Part shown: positions 17,181 through 24,227 of the stretch, piece after piece
Position numbering within the stretch: position 1 is the first letter of the stretch
Layout of the letters: each line of letters starts with the position of its first letter
Assembly: GCF_040932435.1 (NCBI RefSeq)
Contig: NZ_JBFQGA010000014.1
Span: 1-64,000, forward strand
Direction: 5' to 3'
DNA: 64,000 nt
DNA from: Kluyvera sp040932435
GTDB taxonomy: Bacteria; Pseudomonadota; Gammaproteobacteria; Enterobacterales; Enterobacteriaceae
Position numbers and translations under genes: made by a program
Notes under the pieces: model-generated
Database searches by the model: none
Told to the model about the DNA's origin: nothing
The model's input: only the letters and a program-made list of their open reading frames with translations

Positions 17181-18062
17181 TTACAATATTCTCCAAAATG
17201 CCTCAATAAGCGGCTCATGCAGCCGCTTTTTCTGCGCGCAGACGCCCAACTCGAACGGCGTTTTCTCATCGCTGCGCTCTAAAATCATCACGCGGTTGCG
17301 CACCGGCTCCGGGCTGTTTTCCAGCACGATTTCGGGAATCAGCGCTACGCCACAACCCAACGCAACCATTGAGACCATCGCTTCATGTCCGCCGACCGTC
17401 GCGTAAATCGACGGGTTGCTGATTTTATGGCGGCGGAACCACAGCTCGATGCGGCGGCGCACCGGCCCTTGGTCCGCCATAATAAACGGCACCGTTGACC
17501 AGTCGGGTTTGTCTGCCGACACTTGGTTGCGCACTGGGCACGGCAGTGCCGGAGCGATTAGCACCACCGCCAGATTCTCCAACATGGAAAACGCCACTGC
17601 GCCGGGCAGCGTTTCAGGTTTACCGGCAATCGCCAGATCGGCCTCGCCGGTAGCTACTTTGTCCATCGCGTCGGCGGCGTCACCGGTGGTGAGCTTAATT
17701 TCTACCGACGGATGCTCGGCGCGGAAGCGGTCAAGAATTGGCGGCAGGTGGCTGTAGGCGGCAGTTACCGAGCAGAAGATATGCAGTTCGCCGGACAGTG
17801 ACGGCCCTTGCTGGTCAATGGTGTGACGCAGCTGCTGATACTGCAATAACGTTTGCTGGGCGAAAATGCGCAACTCTTCACCTGCTTCGGTCAGCGTCAC
17901 CGTGCGGTTATCGCGTACAAACAGCGGCTGGCCGAGGTCCTCTTCCAATCGTTGGATCTGCCGGGAAAGCGTGGAGGGGCTGACATGCATCGCCCTGGCA
18001 CTGCGGCCAAAGTGGCGGCTATCCGCCAGATGCAGGAACATTTTCAGATCGCGTAAATCCAC
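17181..18062 (-). CDS. ilvY: IlvY, LysR-type activator of ilvC
   Basis: 293 residues (297 in E. coli). The N-terminal helix-turn-helix reads FGRSARAMHVSPSTLSRQ, followed by an effector domain. IlvY activates ilvC when acetolactate or acetohydroxybutyrate, the substrates of IlvC, accumulate, and represses itself. It is divergent from ilvC across a 151-bp control region. In E. coli it directly follows ilvA; here about 6.8 kb of fabV and csc genes intervene. Confidence 0.95.
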   Translation of the reverse strand: MDLRDLKMFLHLADSRHFGRSARAMHVSPSTLSRQIQRLEEDLGQPLFVRDNRTVTLTEAGEELRIFAQQTLLQYQQLRHTIDQQGPSLSGELHIFCSVTAAYSHLPPILDRFRAEHPSVEIKLTTGDAADAMDKVATGEADLAIAGKPETLPGAVAFSMLENLAVVLIAPALPCPVRNQVSADKPDWSTVPFIMADQGPVRRRIELWFRRHKISNPSIYATVGGHEAMVSMVALGCGVALIPEIVLENSPEPVRNRVMILERSDEKTPFELGVCAQKKRLHEPLIEAFWRIL

Positions 18063-18079
18063 AGATGACGCTCCGGTTT

Positions 18080-18172
18080 TTTACGTTGCAGAAATTGCAA
18101 TGTGACGTTGTGAATATATCAATTTCCGCAATAAATTTCCTGTTGTAATGTGAGTCTATTCTCGCAAAAGCG
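18080..18172. promoter_or_regulatory. ilvY-ilvC divergent control region
   Basis: The region holds the inverted repeat TTGCA-N5-TGCAA at 18086-18100 and further AT-rich half-sites (aatttccgcaataaattt, about 18121-18138) in the place of the tandem IlvY operators of E. coli. A TATTCT -10-like hexamer for ilvC lies at 18157-18162. Operator boundaries are inferred. Confidence 0.6.
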
Positions 18173-18213
18173 AACCGAACAATAAGACACACAACATCAC
18201 GGAGTACACCATC

Positions 18214-19689
18214 ATGGCTAACTACTTTAATACACTGAACCTGCGCCAGCAGCTGGCCCAACTGGGCAAATGTCGCTTTATGGGCCGCGACGAATTCGCC
18301 GACGGCGCAAGCTACCTTCAGGGTAAAAAAGTGGTCATCGTCGGTTGTGGCGCGCAGGGTCTGAACCAGGGCCTGAACATGCGTGACTCTGGTCTGGATA
18401 TCTCTTACGCCCTGCGTAAAGAAGCGATTGCTGAGAAACGTGCTTCTTGGCGTAAAGCGACTGAAAACGGCTTCAAAGTTGGGACCTACGAAGATCTGAT
18501 CCCACAGGCCGACCTGGTGGTTAACCTGACTCCAGACAAACAGCACTCCGACGTTGTGCGTTCCGTACAACCAATGATGAAAGACGGCGCGGCGCTGGGC
18601 TATTCCCACGGTTTCAACATCGTTGAAGTGGGCGAGCAGATCCGTAAAGACATCACCGTTGTGATGGTGGCGCCGAAGTGCCCAGGCACCGAAGTACGTG
18701 AAGAGTACAAACGTGGTTTCGGTGTTCCGACGCTGATCGCTGTTCACCCGGAAAACGATCCAAAAGGCGAAGGCATGGCGATTGCTAAAGCCTGGGCTGC
18801 AGCAACCGGCGGTCACCGCGCGGGCGTTCTGGAGTCTTCCTTCGTGGCAGAAGTGAAATCTGACCTGATGGGTGAGCAGACTATCCTGTGCGGTATGCTG
18901 CAGGCCGGTTCTCTGCTGTGCTTCGATAAGCTGGTGGAAGAAGGCACCGATCCGGCATATGCAGAAAAACTGATTCAGTTCGGTTGGGAAACCATCACTG
19001 AAGCGCTGAAGCAGGGCGGCATTACCCTGATGATGGATCGCCTGTCTAACCCGGCAAAACTGCGTGCTTACGCGCTGTCCGAACAGCTGAAAGAAATCAT
19101 GGCGCCGTTGTTCCAGAAACACATGGACGACATCATCTCCGGTGAATTCTCCTCCGGCATGATGGCTGACTGGGCCAATGACGATAAGAAACTGCTGACT
19201 TGGCGTGAAGAGACCGGCAAAACCGCATTCGAAACCGCTGCCCAGTTCGACGGCAAAATCGGTGAGCAGGAGTACTTCGATAAAGGCGTGCTGATGATTG
19301 CGATGGTGAAAGCGGGCGTTGAGCTGGCGTTCGAAACCATGGTGGATTCCGGCATCATCGAAGAGTCGGCTTACTACGAATCACTGCACGAGCTGCCGCT
19401 GATTGCGAACACCATCGCCCGTAAGCGTCTGTACGAAATGAACGTAGTTATCTCTGATACCGCAGAATACGGTAACTACCTGTTCTCTTACGCTTGTGTA
19501 CCGCTGCTGAAAACGTTCATGACTGAAATTCAGCCGGGTGACCTGGGCAAAGCGATTGCCGAAGGTGCGGTAGACAACGCCCAGCTGCGCGATGTGAACG
19601 AAGCCGTTCGCGGCCACGCTATCGAGCAGGTAGGTAAGAAACTGCGCGGTTACATGACTGACATGAAACGCATCGCTGTCGCTGGCTAA
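18214..19689 (+). CDS. ilvC: IlvC, ketol-acid reductoisomerase (class II)
   Basis: 491 residues, the long class II form found in enterics. It performs NADPH- and Mg2+-dependent isomeroreduction of acetolactate and acetohydroxybutyrate. The dinucleotide motif is GCGAQGLNQG near residues 46-55. The two repeated C-terminal knotted domains account for the extra length over class I enzymes. Its codon use is that of a highly expressed gene. An intrinsic terminator follows. Confidence 0.97.
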   Translation: MANYFNTLNLRQQLAQLGKCRFMGRDEFADGASYLQGKKVVIVGCGAQGLNQGLNMRDSGLDISYALRKEAIAEKRASWRKATENGFKVGTYEDLIPQADLVVNLTPDKQHSDVVRSVQPMMKDGAALGYSHGFNIVEVGEQIRKDITVVMVAPKCPGTEVREEYKRGFGVPTLIAVHPENDPKGEGMAIAKAWAAATGGHRAGVLESSFVAEVKSDLMGEQTILCGMLQAGSLLCFDKLVEEGTDPAYAEKLIQFGWETITEALKQGGITLMMDRLSNPAKLRAYALSEQLKEIMAPLFQKHMDDIISGEFSSGMMADWANDDKKLLTWREETGKTAFETAAQFDGKIGEQEYFDKGVLMIAMVKAGVELAFETMVDSGIIEESAYYESLHELPLIANTIARKRLYEMNVVISDTAEYGNYLFSYACVPLLKTFMTEIQPGDLGKAIAEGAVDNAQLRDVNEAVRGHAIEQVGKKLRGYMTDMKRIAVAG

Positions 19690-19707
19690 TAAAACCTCGT
19701 TATCATC

Positions 19708-19744
19708 CGGCCCGGTCAGCGCCTCGCTACCGGGCCGTTTTTTT
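19708..19744 (+). terminator. ilvC intrinsic terminator
   Basis: CGGCCCGGT pairs with ACCGGGCCG around a 12-base loop, followed by seven Ts. The T-run overlaps the stop region of the converging methyltransferase gene. Confidence 0.93.
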
Positions 19745-20363
19745 ATCCACGTCGCAGAGCCACCACCGAATCGGACACCTCATCCTGTTGCCCTTCAGGC
19801 CCGGTCATCACGCGTGAAAACTCCCCACAGAATTGCACCTCCCAGCCTTGCGGCAGAGGCATCAGTGGGGCCAGCACCTCGGCGGCAGGAATAAATGGAT
19901 GACGGTGCTTAGACCAGCTCGGCACTTTGGCATGCGAGGTGATAAGCAACAGCCCTCCCGGGAGGAGATGATTAAAGGCGGTACGGAAGATCCGGGCTCT
20001 GTCGAAATCCAGCGGCGACTCGAGGAAGGAGGCGACAATCAAATTAAACTCCCCCTGTGGGAAACCCTGGGTCAGGTCACATTGCGTAAAGGTGATGCTT
20101 TCGCGCACGCCGGAGCGCTCGGCGTTGGCCGCCGCGTACTCAATCGCACGGTTTGAGAGATCGGCCGCTGTCACCCGCCAACCCTGGTTTGCCAGCCATA
20201 CCGAATCATCTCCCCGGCCACAGCCGAGTTCCAGCGCGTGCCCCGGCGTTAATCCTTCGCTAAAGCGCACCAGCATTTTCCCCGGTATCCCGTTTGAGAT
20301 GGGAGACATGGCATCGTAATGGGATTCCCAGAATGTTTCTGCGGTCTGTTGTTCGTCGTGCAT
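19743..20363 (-). CDS. Class I SAM-dependent methyltransferase, substrate unknown
   Basis: 206 residues from the ATG at 20363, which has GAGG six bases upstream. A longer reading to 20393 would start inside an inverted repeat. SAM-binding motif I is LELGCGRGDD (44-53), and the acidic end of strand 2 is VTAADLS. The fold resembles the TehB/thiopurine-type small-molecule methyltransferases, but I cannot name the substrate. It is divergent from an Rrf2-family regulator, with related inverted repeats on both sides of the 181-bp intergenic region, so shared control is likely. It is not part of the E. coli gene order here. Confidence 0.85.
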   Translation of the reverse strand: MHDEQQTAETFWESHYDAMSPISNGIPGKMLVRFSEGLTPGHALELGCGRGDDSVWLANQGWRVTAADLSNRAIEYAAANAERSGVRESITFTQCDLTQGFPQGEFNLIVASFLESPLDFDRARIFRTAFNHLLPGGLLLITSHAKVPSWSKHRHPFIPAAEVLAPLMPLPQGWEVQFCGEFSRVMTGPEGQQDEVSDSVVALRRG

Positions 20364-20391
20364 AGCAACCTCATGGTTCACGATAAATTTC

Positions 20392-20412
20392 ATGTAATAT
20401 TCAAAGTAACAT
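20392..20412. promoter_or_regulatory. Putative Rrf2-regulator operator, methyltransferase side
   Basis: ATGTAAT-N7-GTAACAT is an imperfect dyad 29 bp upstream of the methyltransferase start. The half-site and spacer length equal those of the perfect dyad at 20526-20546. It is inferred to bind the adjacent regulator. Confidence 0.5.
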
Positions 20413-20525
20413 AAGATTGAATTTGATCAATGGATTGAGCAAAAAATATAAATACATTTAATTATCATCATGTTGTGAGTTTTTTTATTGAATTTCATTT
20501 TCGGGTATTGCTCCATATTACGTTT

Positions 20526-20546
20526 ATGTAATATCGTAAATTACAT
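20526..20546. promoter_or_regulatory. Putative autoregulatory operator overlapping the Rrf2 gene start
   Basis: ATGTAAT-N7-ATTACAT is a perfect 7-bp inverted repeat. Its last two bases are the first two of the ATG start codon of the regulator (20545-20547), so binding would block transcription through the start. Binding by the encoded regulator is inferred. Confidence 0.6.
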
Positions 20547-20982
20547 GAAAACAAATAACTCATTCTCAGCCACGCTACACATCCTGCTTCATCTGCAGCA
20601 GATGGATAAACCCCTGACGTCGGAACAGATGGCCGCTTTTATCGAGGGCAATCCAGCATTTATCCGCAAACTGCTCGCCGGGCTGCGGGAAAAGAACATC
20701 GTCTGCTCCACTAAGGGGCATCACGGGGGCTGGCGGCTTGGCCGGCCGGTCGAAGAGATTACGCTTTACGATATCTATCAGGCGTTAGGTGAACCGGCGC
20801 TGTTTGCGTTGGGCAACCGCAGTGAAAACCCGCAGTGCCTGGTGGAGCAGGGGGTTAACCGGGTGATGTCAGCGACGCTTGCCGATGCGCAAACGCTGAT
20901 CCTCGATCGCTTTAAAAGCCTGACGTTACGCGATATCGGCAGCGAATTTATCAGTTACTTCAATGACAAAGGCCACGAATAA
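20545..20982 (+). CDS. Rrf2-family transcriptional regulator lacking the Fe-S cysteine triad
   Basis: 145 residues from the ATG at 20545. A TTG at 20488 extends the frame, but the ATG gives the usual Rrf2 N-terminus (about ten residues before the first helix). The winged helix-turn-helix spans about 8-70 and ends in the typical wing GHHGGWRL. IscR and NsrR carry three clustered cysteines in the 90-105 region. Here only Cys54 and Cys98 exist, so a [2Fe-2S] or [4Fe-4S] cluster is unlikely. A single cysteine near 97 is seen in thiol-responsive members, suggesting redox or electrophile sensing. The stop overlaps the next gene (TAATG). Confidence 0.82.
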   Translation: MKTNNSFSATLHILLHLQQMDKPLTSEQMAAFIEGNPAFIRKLLAGLREKNIVCSTKGHHGGWRLGRPVEEITLYDIYQALGEPALFALGNRSENPQCLVEQGVNRVMSATLADAQTLILDRFKSLTLRDIGSEFISYFNDKGHE

Positions 20983-21347
20983 TGATTGCTACCTTAACGA
21001 CTTGCCTGATGATTGCCATGGCAGCCAGCAGTATTTCGATGACGGTGACGCAAACGGAATTGTTTGCCGCGTTTCGCGAGTGGACGACGAAAAAGAATGC
21101 GCTGATGGGGCATTTGTTCCAGTGCTTCTACTGCCTGAGTCACTGGGTGGTTTTTGGTGGGATGGCGGTCTATCGCCCGGCGCTGCTGAACAGCGGCTTT
21201 GTGGTGATTGACTGGGTGATGACGGCGTTTATCACTATTACTATCACTACGCTGATTAATGGCCTGATGTTTAAGGTTTTCCAAGCGGCCATCAGCACGC
21301 ACGTGATGAAACATAATGCCCAGCAGACATTGCAGGCGCATAAATAA
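20982..21347 (+). CDS. Small CxxC membrane protein (DUF1360-like)
   Basis: 121 residues. Its ATG shares one base with the regulator's stop codon, so translation is probably coupled. Hydrophobic segments fall at about 2-22, 50-66 and 74-100. The central motif CFYCLSHWV (Cys48, Cys51, His54, Trp55) resembles the CPYC..HW/FW motif of DUF1360 proteins, whose function is unknown. The C-terminus is hydrophilic. The two cysteines could form a disulfide or bind metal. Function unassigned. Confidence 0.75.
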   Translation: MIATLTTCLMIAMAASSISMTVTQTELFAAFREWTTKKNALMGHLFQCFYCLSHWVVFGGMAVYRPALLNSGFVVIDWVMTAFITITITTLINGLMFKVFQAAISTHVMKHNAQQTLQAHK

Positions 21348-21376
21348 AAAACCTCGGGCGGCGCTACGCCTGCCCT

Positions 21377-21409
21377 GTAGGCCGGATAAGGCTTAGCCGC
21401 CATCCGGCA
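21377..21409. repeat. REP element
   Basis: A single REP unit, gtaggccggataagg through gccatccggca, with the usual stem and internal mismatch. It lies between the convergent DUF1360-like gene and ppiC. Confidence 0.9.
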
Positions 21410-21446
21410 AAAAAGCCCGACGCATTCAAGCATCGGGCTTTTTTAT
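21409..21446. terminator. Bidirectional terminator before ppiC
   Basis: AAAAAAGCCCGA / cgcattcaag-type loop / TCGGGCTTTTTT is a strong symmetrical hairpin with A and T flanks. It serves the + strand membrane-protein operon and the - strand ppiC. Confidence 0.92.
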
Positions 21447-21727
21447 TAGTTACGGTACAACACTTTAATGATGTGGTAACCGAACTGGGTGTGCAGTGGG
21501 CCGGTTGGCTCCAGCACCGGGCAGGAGAAGACCACTTTATCAAACGCCGGAACCATCTGGCCCTGACGGAATTCACCGAGGTGACCGCCTTTTTTACCCG
21601 ATGGACAGGTGGAGTGTTTCTTCGCCAGTTTTTCGAAATCGGCGCCGTTTTTGATTTGCTCCAGAAGATCCAATGCCAGTTGTTCTTCTTTTACAAGGAT
21701 ATGCAGTGCTGCTGCTGTTTTAGCCAT
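21446..21727 (-). CDS. ppiC: PpiC, peptidyl-prolyl cis-trans isomerase (parvulin)
   Basis: 93 residues, the full length of E. coli PpiC, to which it is nearly identical. It is a single-domain cytoplasmic parvulin. Active-site residues of the family are present: His9, Cys41, Met58, Phe62, Phe82 and His85. It is the downstream member of a tandem pair, 51 bp from its paralogue. It is the orthologous copy by sequence. Confidence 0.95.
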   Translation of the reverse strand: MAKTAAALHILVKEEQLALDLLEQIKNGADFEKLAKKHSTCPSGKKGGHLGEFRQGQMVPAFDKVVFSCPVLEPTGPLHTQFGYHIIKVLYRN

Positions 21728-21778
21728 GATTTTTTGCCTTCAAAGAGGGAGATGTCAGGCTGGCGATTTTAGCACGGC

Positions 21779-22060
21779 TTATCGGCGATACAGCACTTTG
21801 ATGATGTGGTAGCCATATTTGGTTTTCACCGGCCCGAAGGGCTTGAGCAGCGGGCAGCTAAACACGGCGGCATCAAACGGCCCGACCATCATGCCCTGTT
21901 TAAACTCACCTAAATCCCCGCCGTTACGCCCAGAAGGGCAGCGCGAATAGCGTTTTGCCAAGTGATCGAAGCTGATGCCGCGCTCCAGCTTGCTCATGAT
22001 CTCAAGGGCCAGTTTCTCTTCTTTTACCAGGATATGCAGGGCTGCCGCGCTCTTCGCCAT
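21779..22060 (-). CDS. Second PpiC-type parvulin (tandem paralogue)
   Basis: 93 residues, 59 identical to the neighbouring PpiC by hand alignment without gaps. Catalytic positions His9, Cys41, Met58, Phe62 and His85 are kept, with Tyr replacing Phe at 82. Changes cluster at residues 20-40, which include the basic helix, so substrate choice may differ. It is preceded by GAGAGAG and lies divergent from rep. No frame damage is visible, so it is probably a functional duplicate. Confidence 0.9.
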   Translation of the reverse strand: MAKSAAALHILVKEEKLALEIMSKLERGISFDHLAKRYSRCPSGRNGGDLGEFKQGMMVGPFDAAVFSCPLLKPFGPVKTKYGYHIIKVLYRR

Positions 22061-22174
22061 GGGCTTACTCTCTCAAAGGATTTCTACCCAACACTTTACC
22101 ATTTGCCGGGTAAATCTCAGCCTGACTTTCTGCTACAATCCACCTCCCCGTGTTTATAGATTGAGCAATACGTC

Positions 22175-24199
22175 ATGCGTTTGAACCCCGGACAACAACA
22201 AGCCGTCGAATTCGTCACCGGACCCTGCCTGGTGTTGGCGGGAGCTGGATCCGGTAAGACCCGTGTTATCACCAATAAAATTGCGCACCTGATCCACGTA
22301 TGTGGTTATCAGGCACGGCATATTGCGGCGGTTACCTTTACCAATAAGGCTGCGCGCGAGATGAAAGAGCGTGTCGCGCAAACATTGGGGCGAAAAGAAG
22401 CACGCGGGTTGATGATCTCCACCTTCCATACGCTGGGGCTGGATATCATCAAGCGTGAATACGCCGCGCTGGGCATGAAATCCAACTTCTCTTTGTTTGA
22501 TGATACCGACCAAACGGCTCTGCTTAAAGACCTGACCGAAGGGCTTATCGAAGACGATAAGGTGTTATTCCAACAGCTGATCTCGACGATCTCGAATTGG
22601 AAAAACGATCTGATGACGCCATCACAGGCGGCGGCCAGCGCGAAAGGCGAGCGAGACCGTATTTTTTCCCACTGTTATGGTCTGTACGATGCGCATATGA
22701 AAGCCTGCAACGTGCTGGACTTTGATGACCTGATCCTGCTGCCAACCCTGCTACTGCAGCGCAATGAAGAAGTGCGCGAGCGCTGGCAGAACAAAATCCG
22801 TTACCTGCTGGTGGATGAATACCAGGACACCAACACCAGCCAGTATATGTTGGTGAAGCTTCTGGTGGGCAGTCGCGCGCGGTTTACCGTGGTCGGTGAT
22901 GACGATCAGTCGATTTACTCGTGGCGCGGTGCGCGGCCGCAAAACCTGGTGCTGCTGAGCAAAGATTTCCCGGCGCTGCAGGTGATTAAGTTGGAGCAGA
23001 ACTACCGTTCATCGGGGCGTATCTTGAAGGCCGCGAACATTCTGATTGCGAATAATCCGCACGTGTTTGAAAAACGTCTGTTTTCCGAGCTGGGCTATGG
23101 CGCCGAACTGAAAGTATTGAGCGCTAATAACGAAGAGCATGAGGCGGAACGTGTGACCGGCGAGCTTATCGCTCACCACTTCATCAATAAGACGGAGTAT
23201 AAGGACTACGCGATCCTCTATCGCGGCAACCACCAGTCGCGGGTGTTTGAAAAATTCCTCATGCAAAACCGTATCCCATACAAAATTTCTGGCGGCACCT
23301 CATTTTTCTCCCGTCCGGAGATTAAAGATCTGTTGGCATACCTGCGCGTGCTGAGCAACCCGGATGATGACAGCGCATTTTTGCGTATCGTCAACACACC
23401 AAAACGTGAGATTGGGTCGGCGACGCTGCAAAAGCTCGGTGAGTGGGCAACGACCCGCAATAAGAGCCTGTTCGCTGCCAGCTTTGATATGGGGCTAACT
23501 CAGACGCTTACTGGCCGCGGCTACGAGTCGTTGACCCGTTTCACCCACTGGTTGGGCGAGATCCAACGTTTGGCTGAGCGTGAACCGATTGCCGCTGTTC
23601 GCGACCTGATCCACGGTATTGACTACGAATCTTGGCTGTTTGAAACCTCGCCTAGCCCGAAGGCAGCTGAAATGCGGATGAAAAACGTCAATATGTTATT
23701 TGGTTGGATGACGGAAATGCTCGAGGGCAGTGAGCTTGAAGAGCCGATGACGCTCACCCAGGTCGTCACCCGCTTTACGCTGCGTGACATGATGGAACGT
23801 GGTGAAAGTGAGGAGGATATGGATCAGGTGCAGCTCATGACCTTGCATGCCTCTAAAGGATTGGAATTCCCGTACGTCTTCCTTGTTGGGATGGAAGAGG
23901 GGCTCCTGCCGCATCAGAGCAGTATTGATGAAGATAACGTCGATGAAGAGCGCCGCCTAGCCTATGTTGGGATCACCCGTGCGCAAAAGGAACTTATCTT
24001 TACGCTGTGCAAAGAACGTCGCCAGTATGGTGAGTTGGTTCGCCCTGAGCCAAGCCGTTTCCTGTTGGAATTACCGCAGGATGACGTTAACTGGGAGCAG
24101 GAGCGTAAAGTTGTCAGCCCTGAAGAGCGGATGCATAAAGGGCAGGCAAATATCGCCAATATTCGTGCGATGATGGCGGCGAAAAAAGCCAAGCAGTAG
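22175..24199 (+). CDS. rep: Rep, ATP-dependent 3'-5' DNA helicase
   Basis: 674 residues (673 in E. coli). An accessory replicative helicase of superfamily 1A that travels with DnaB and clears proteins ahead of forks; also needed for phiX174-type rolling-circle replication. Walker A is GAGSGKTR (23-30), the Walker B region reads DEYQDTN, and motif III is GDDDQSIYSWRGA. The C-terminus ends KKAKQ, and the stop codon TAG lies inside a truncated REP sequence. A TACAAT -10-like hexamer is at 22134-22139. Confidence 0.97.
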   Translation: MRLNPGQQQAVEFVTGPCLVLAGAGSGKTRVITNKIAHLIHVCGYQARHIAAVTFTNKAAREMKERVAQTLGRKEARGLMISTFHTLGLDIIKREYAALGMKSNFSLFDDTDQTALLKDLTEGLIEDDKVLFQQLISTISNWKNDLMTPSQAAASAKGERDRIFSHCYGLYDAHMKACNVLDFDDLILLPTLLLQRNEEVRERWQNKIRYLLVDEYQDTNTSQYMLVKLLVGSRARFTVVGDDDQSIYSWRGARPQNLVLLSKDFPALQVIKLEQNYRSSGRILKAANILIANNPHVFEKRLFSELGYGAELKVLSANNEEHEAERVTGELIAHHFINKTEYKDYAILYRGNHQSRVFEKFLMQNRIPYKISGGTSFFSRPEIKDLLAYLRVLSNPDDDSAFLRIVNTPKREIGSATLQKLGEWATTRNKSLFAASFDMGLTQTLTGRGYESLTRFTHWLGEIQRLAEREPIAAVRDLIHGIDYESWLFETSPSPKAAEMRMKNVNMLFGWMTEMLEGSELEEPMTLTQVVTRFTLRDMMERGESEEDMDQVQLMTLHASKGLEFPYVFLVGMEEGLLPHQSSIDEDNVDEERRLAYVGITRAQKELIFTLCKERRQYGELVRPEPSRFLLELPQDDVNWEQERKVVSPEERMHKGQANIANIRAMMAAKKAKQ

Positions 24200-24216
24200 G
24201 CCGGCGCCATCCGGCA
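24196..24216. repeat. Truncated REP remnant overlapping the rep stop
   Basis: gtaggccgg joined directly to cgccatccggca: both REP arms are present but the centre is deleted. Its TAG forms the rep stop codon. Confidence 0.75.
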
Positions 24217-24227
24217 AAACTCAACCC

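Noticed and set aside
20488..20544. TTG start extending the Rrf2 regulator by 19 residues
   Set aside because: The extension reads through the operator-like dyad and gives an N-terminus unlike Rrf2 proteins; the ATG at 20545 gives the usual one.
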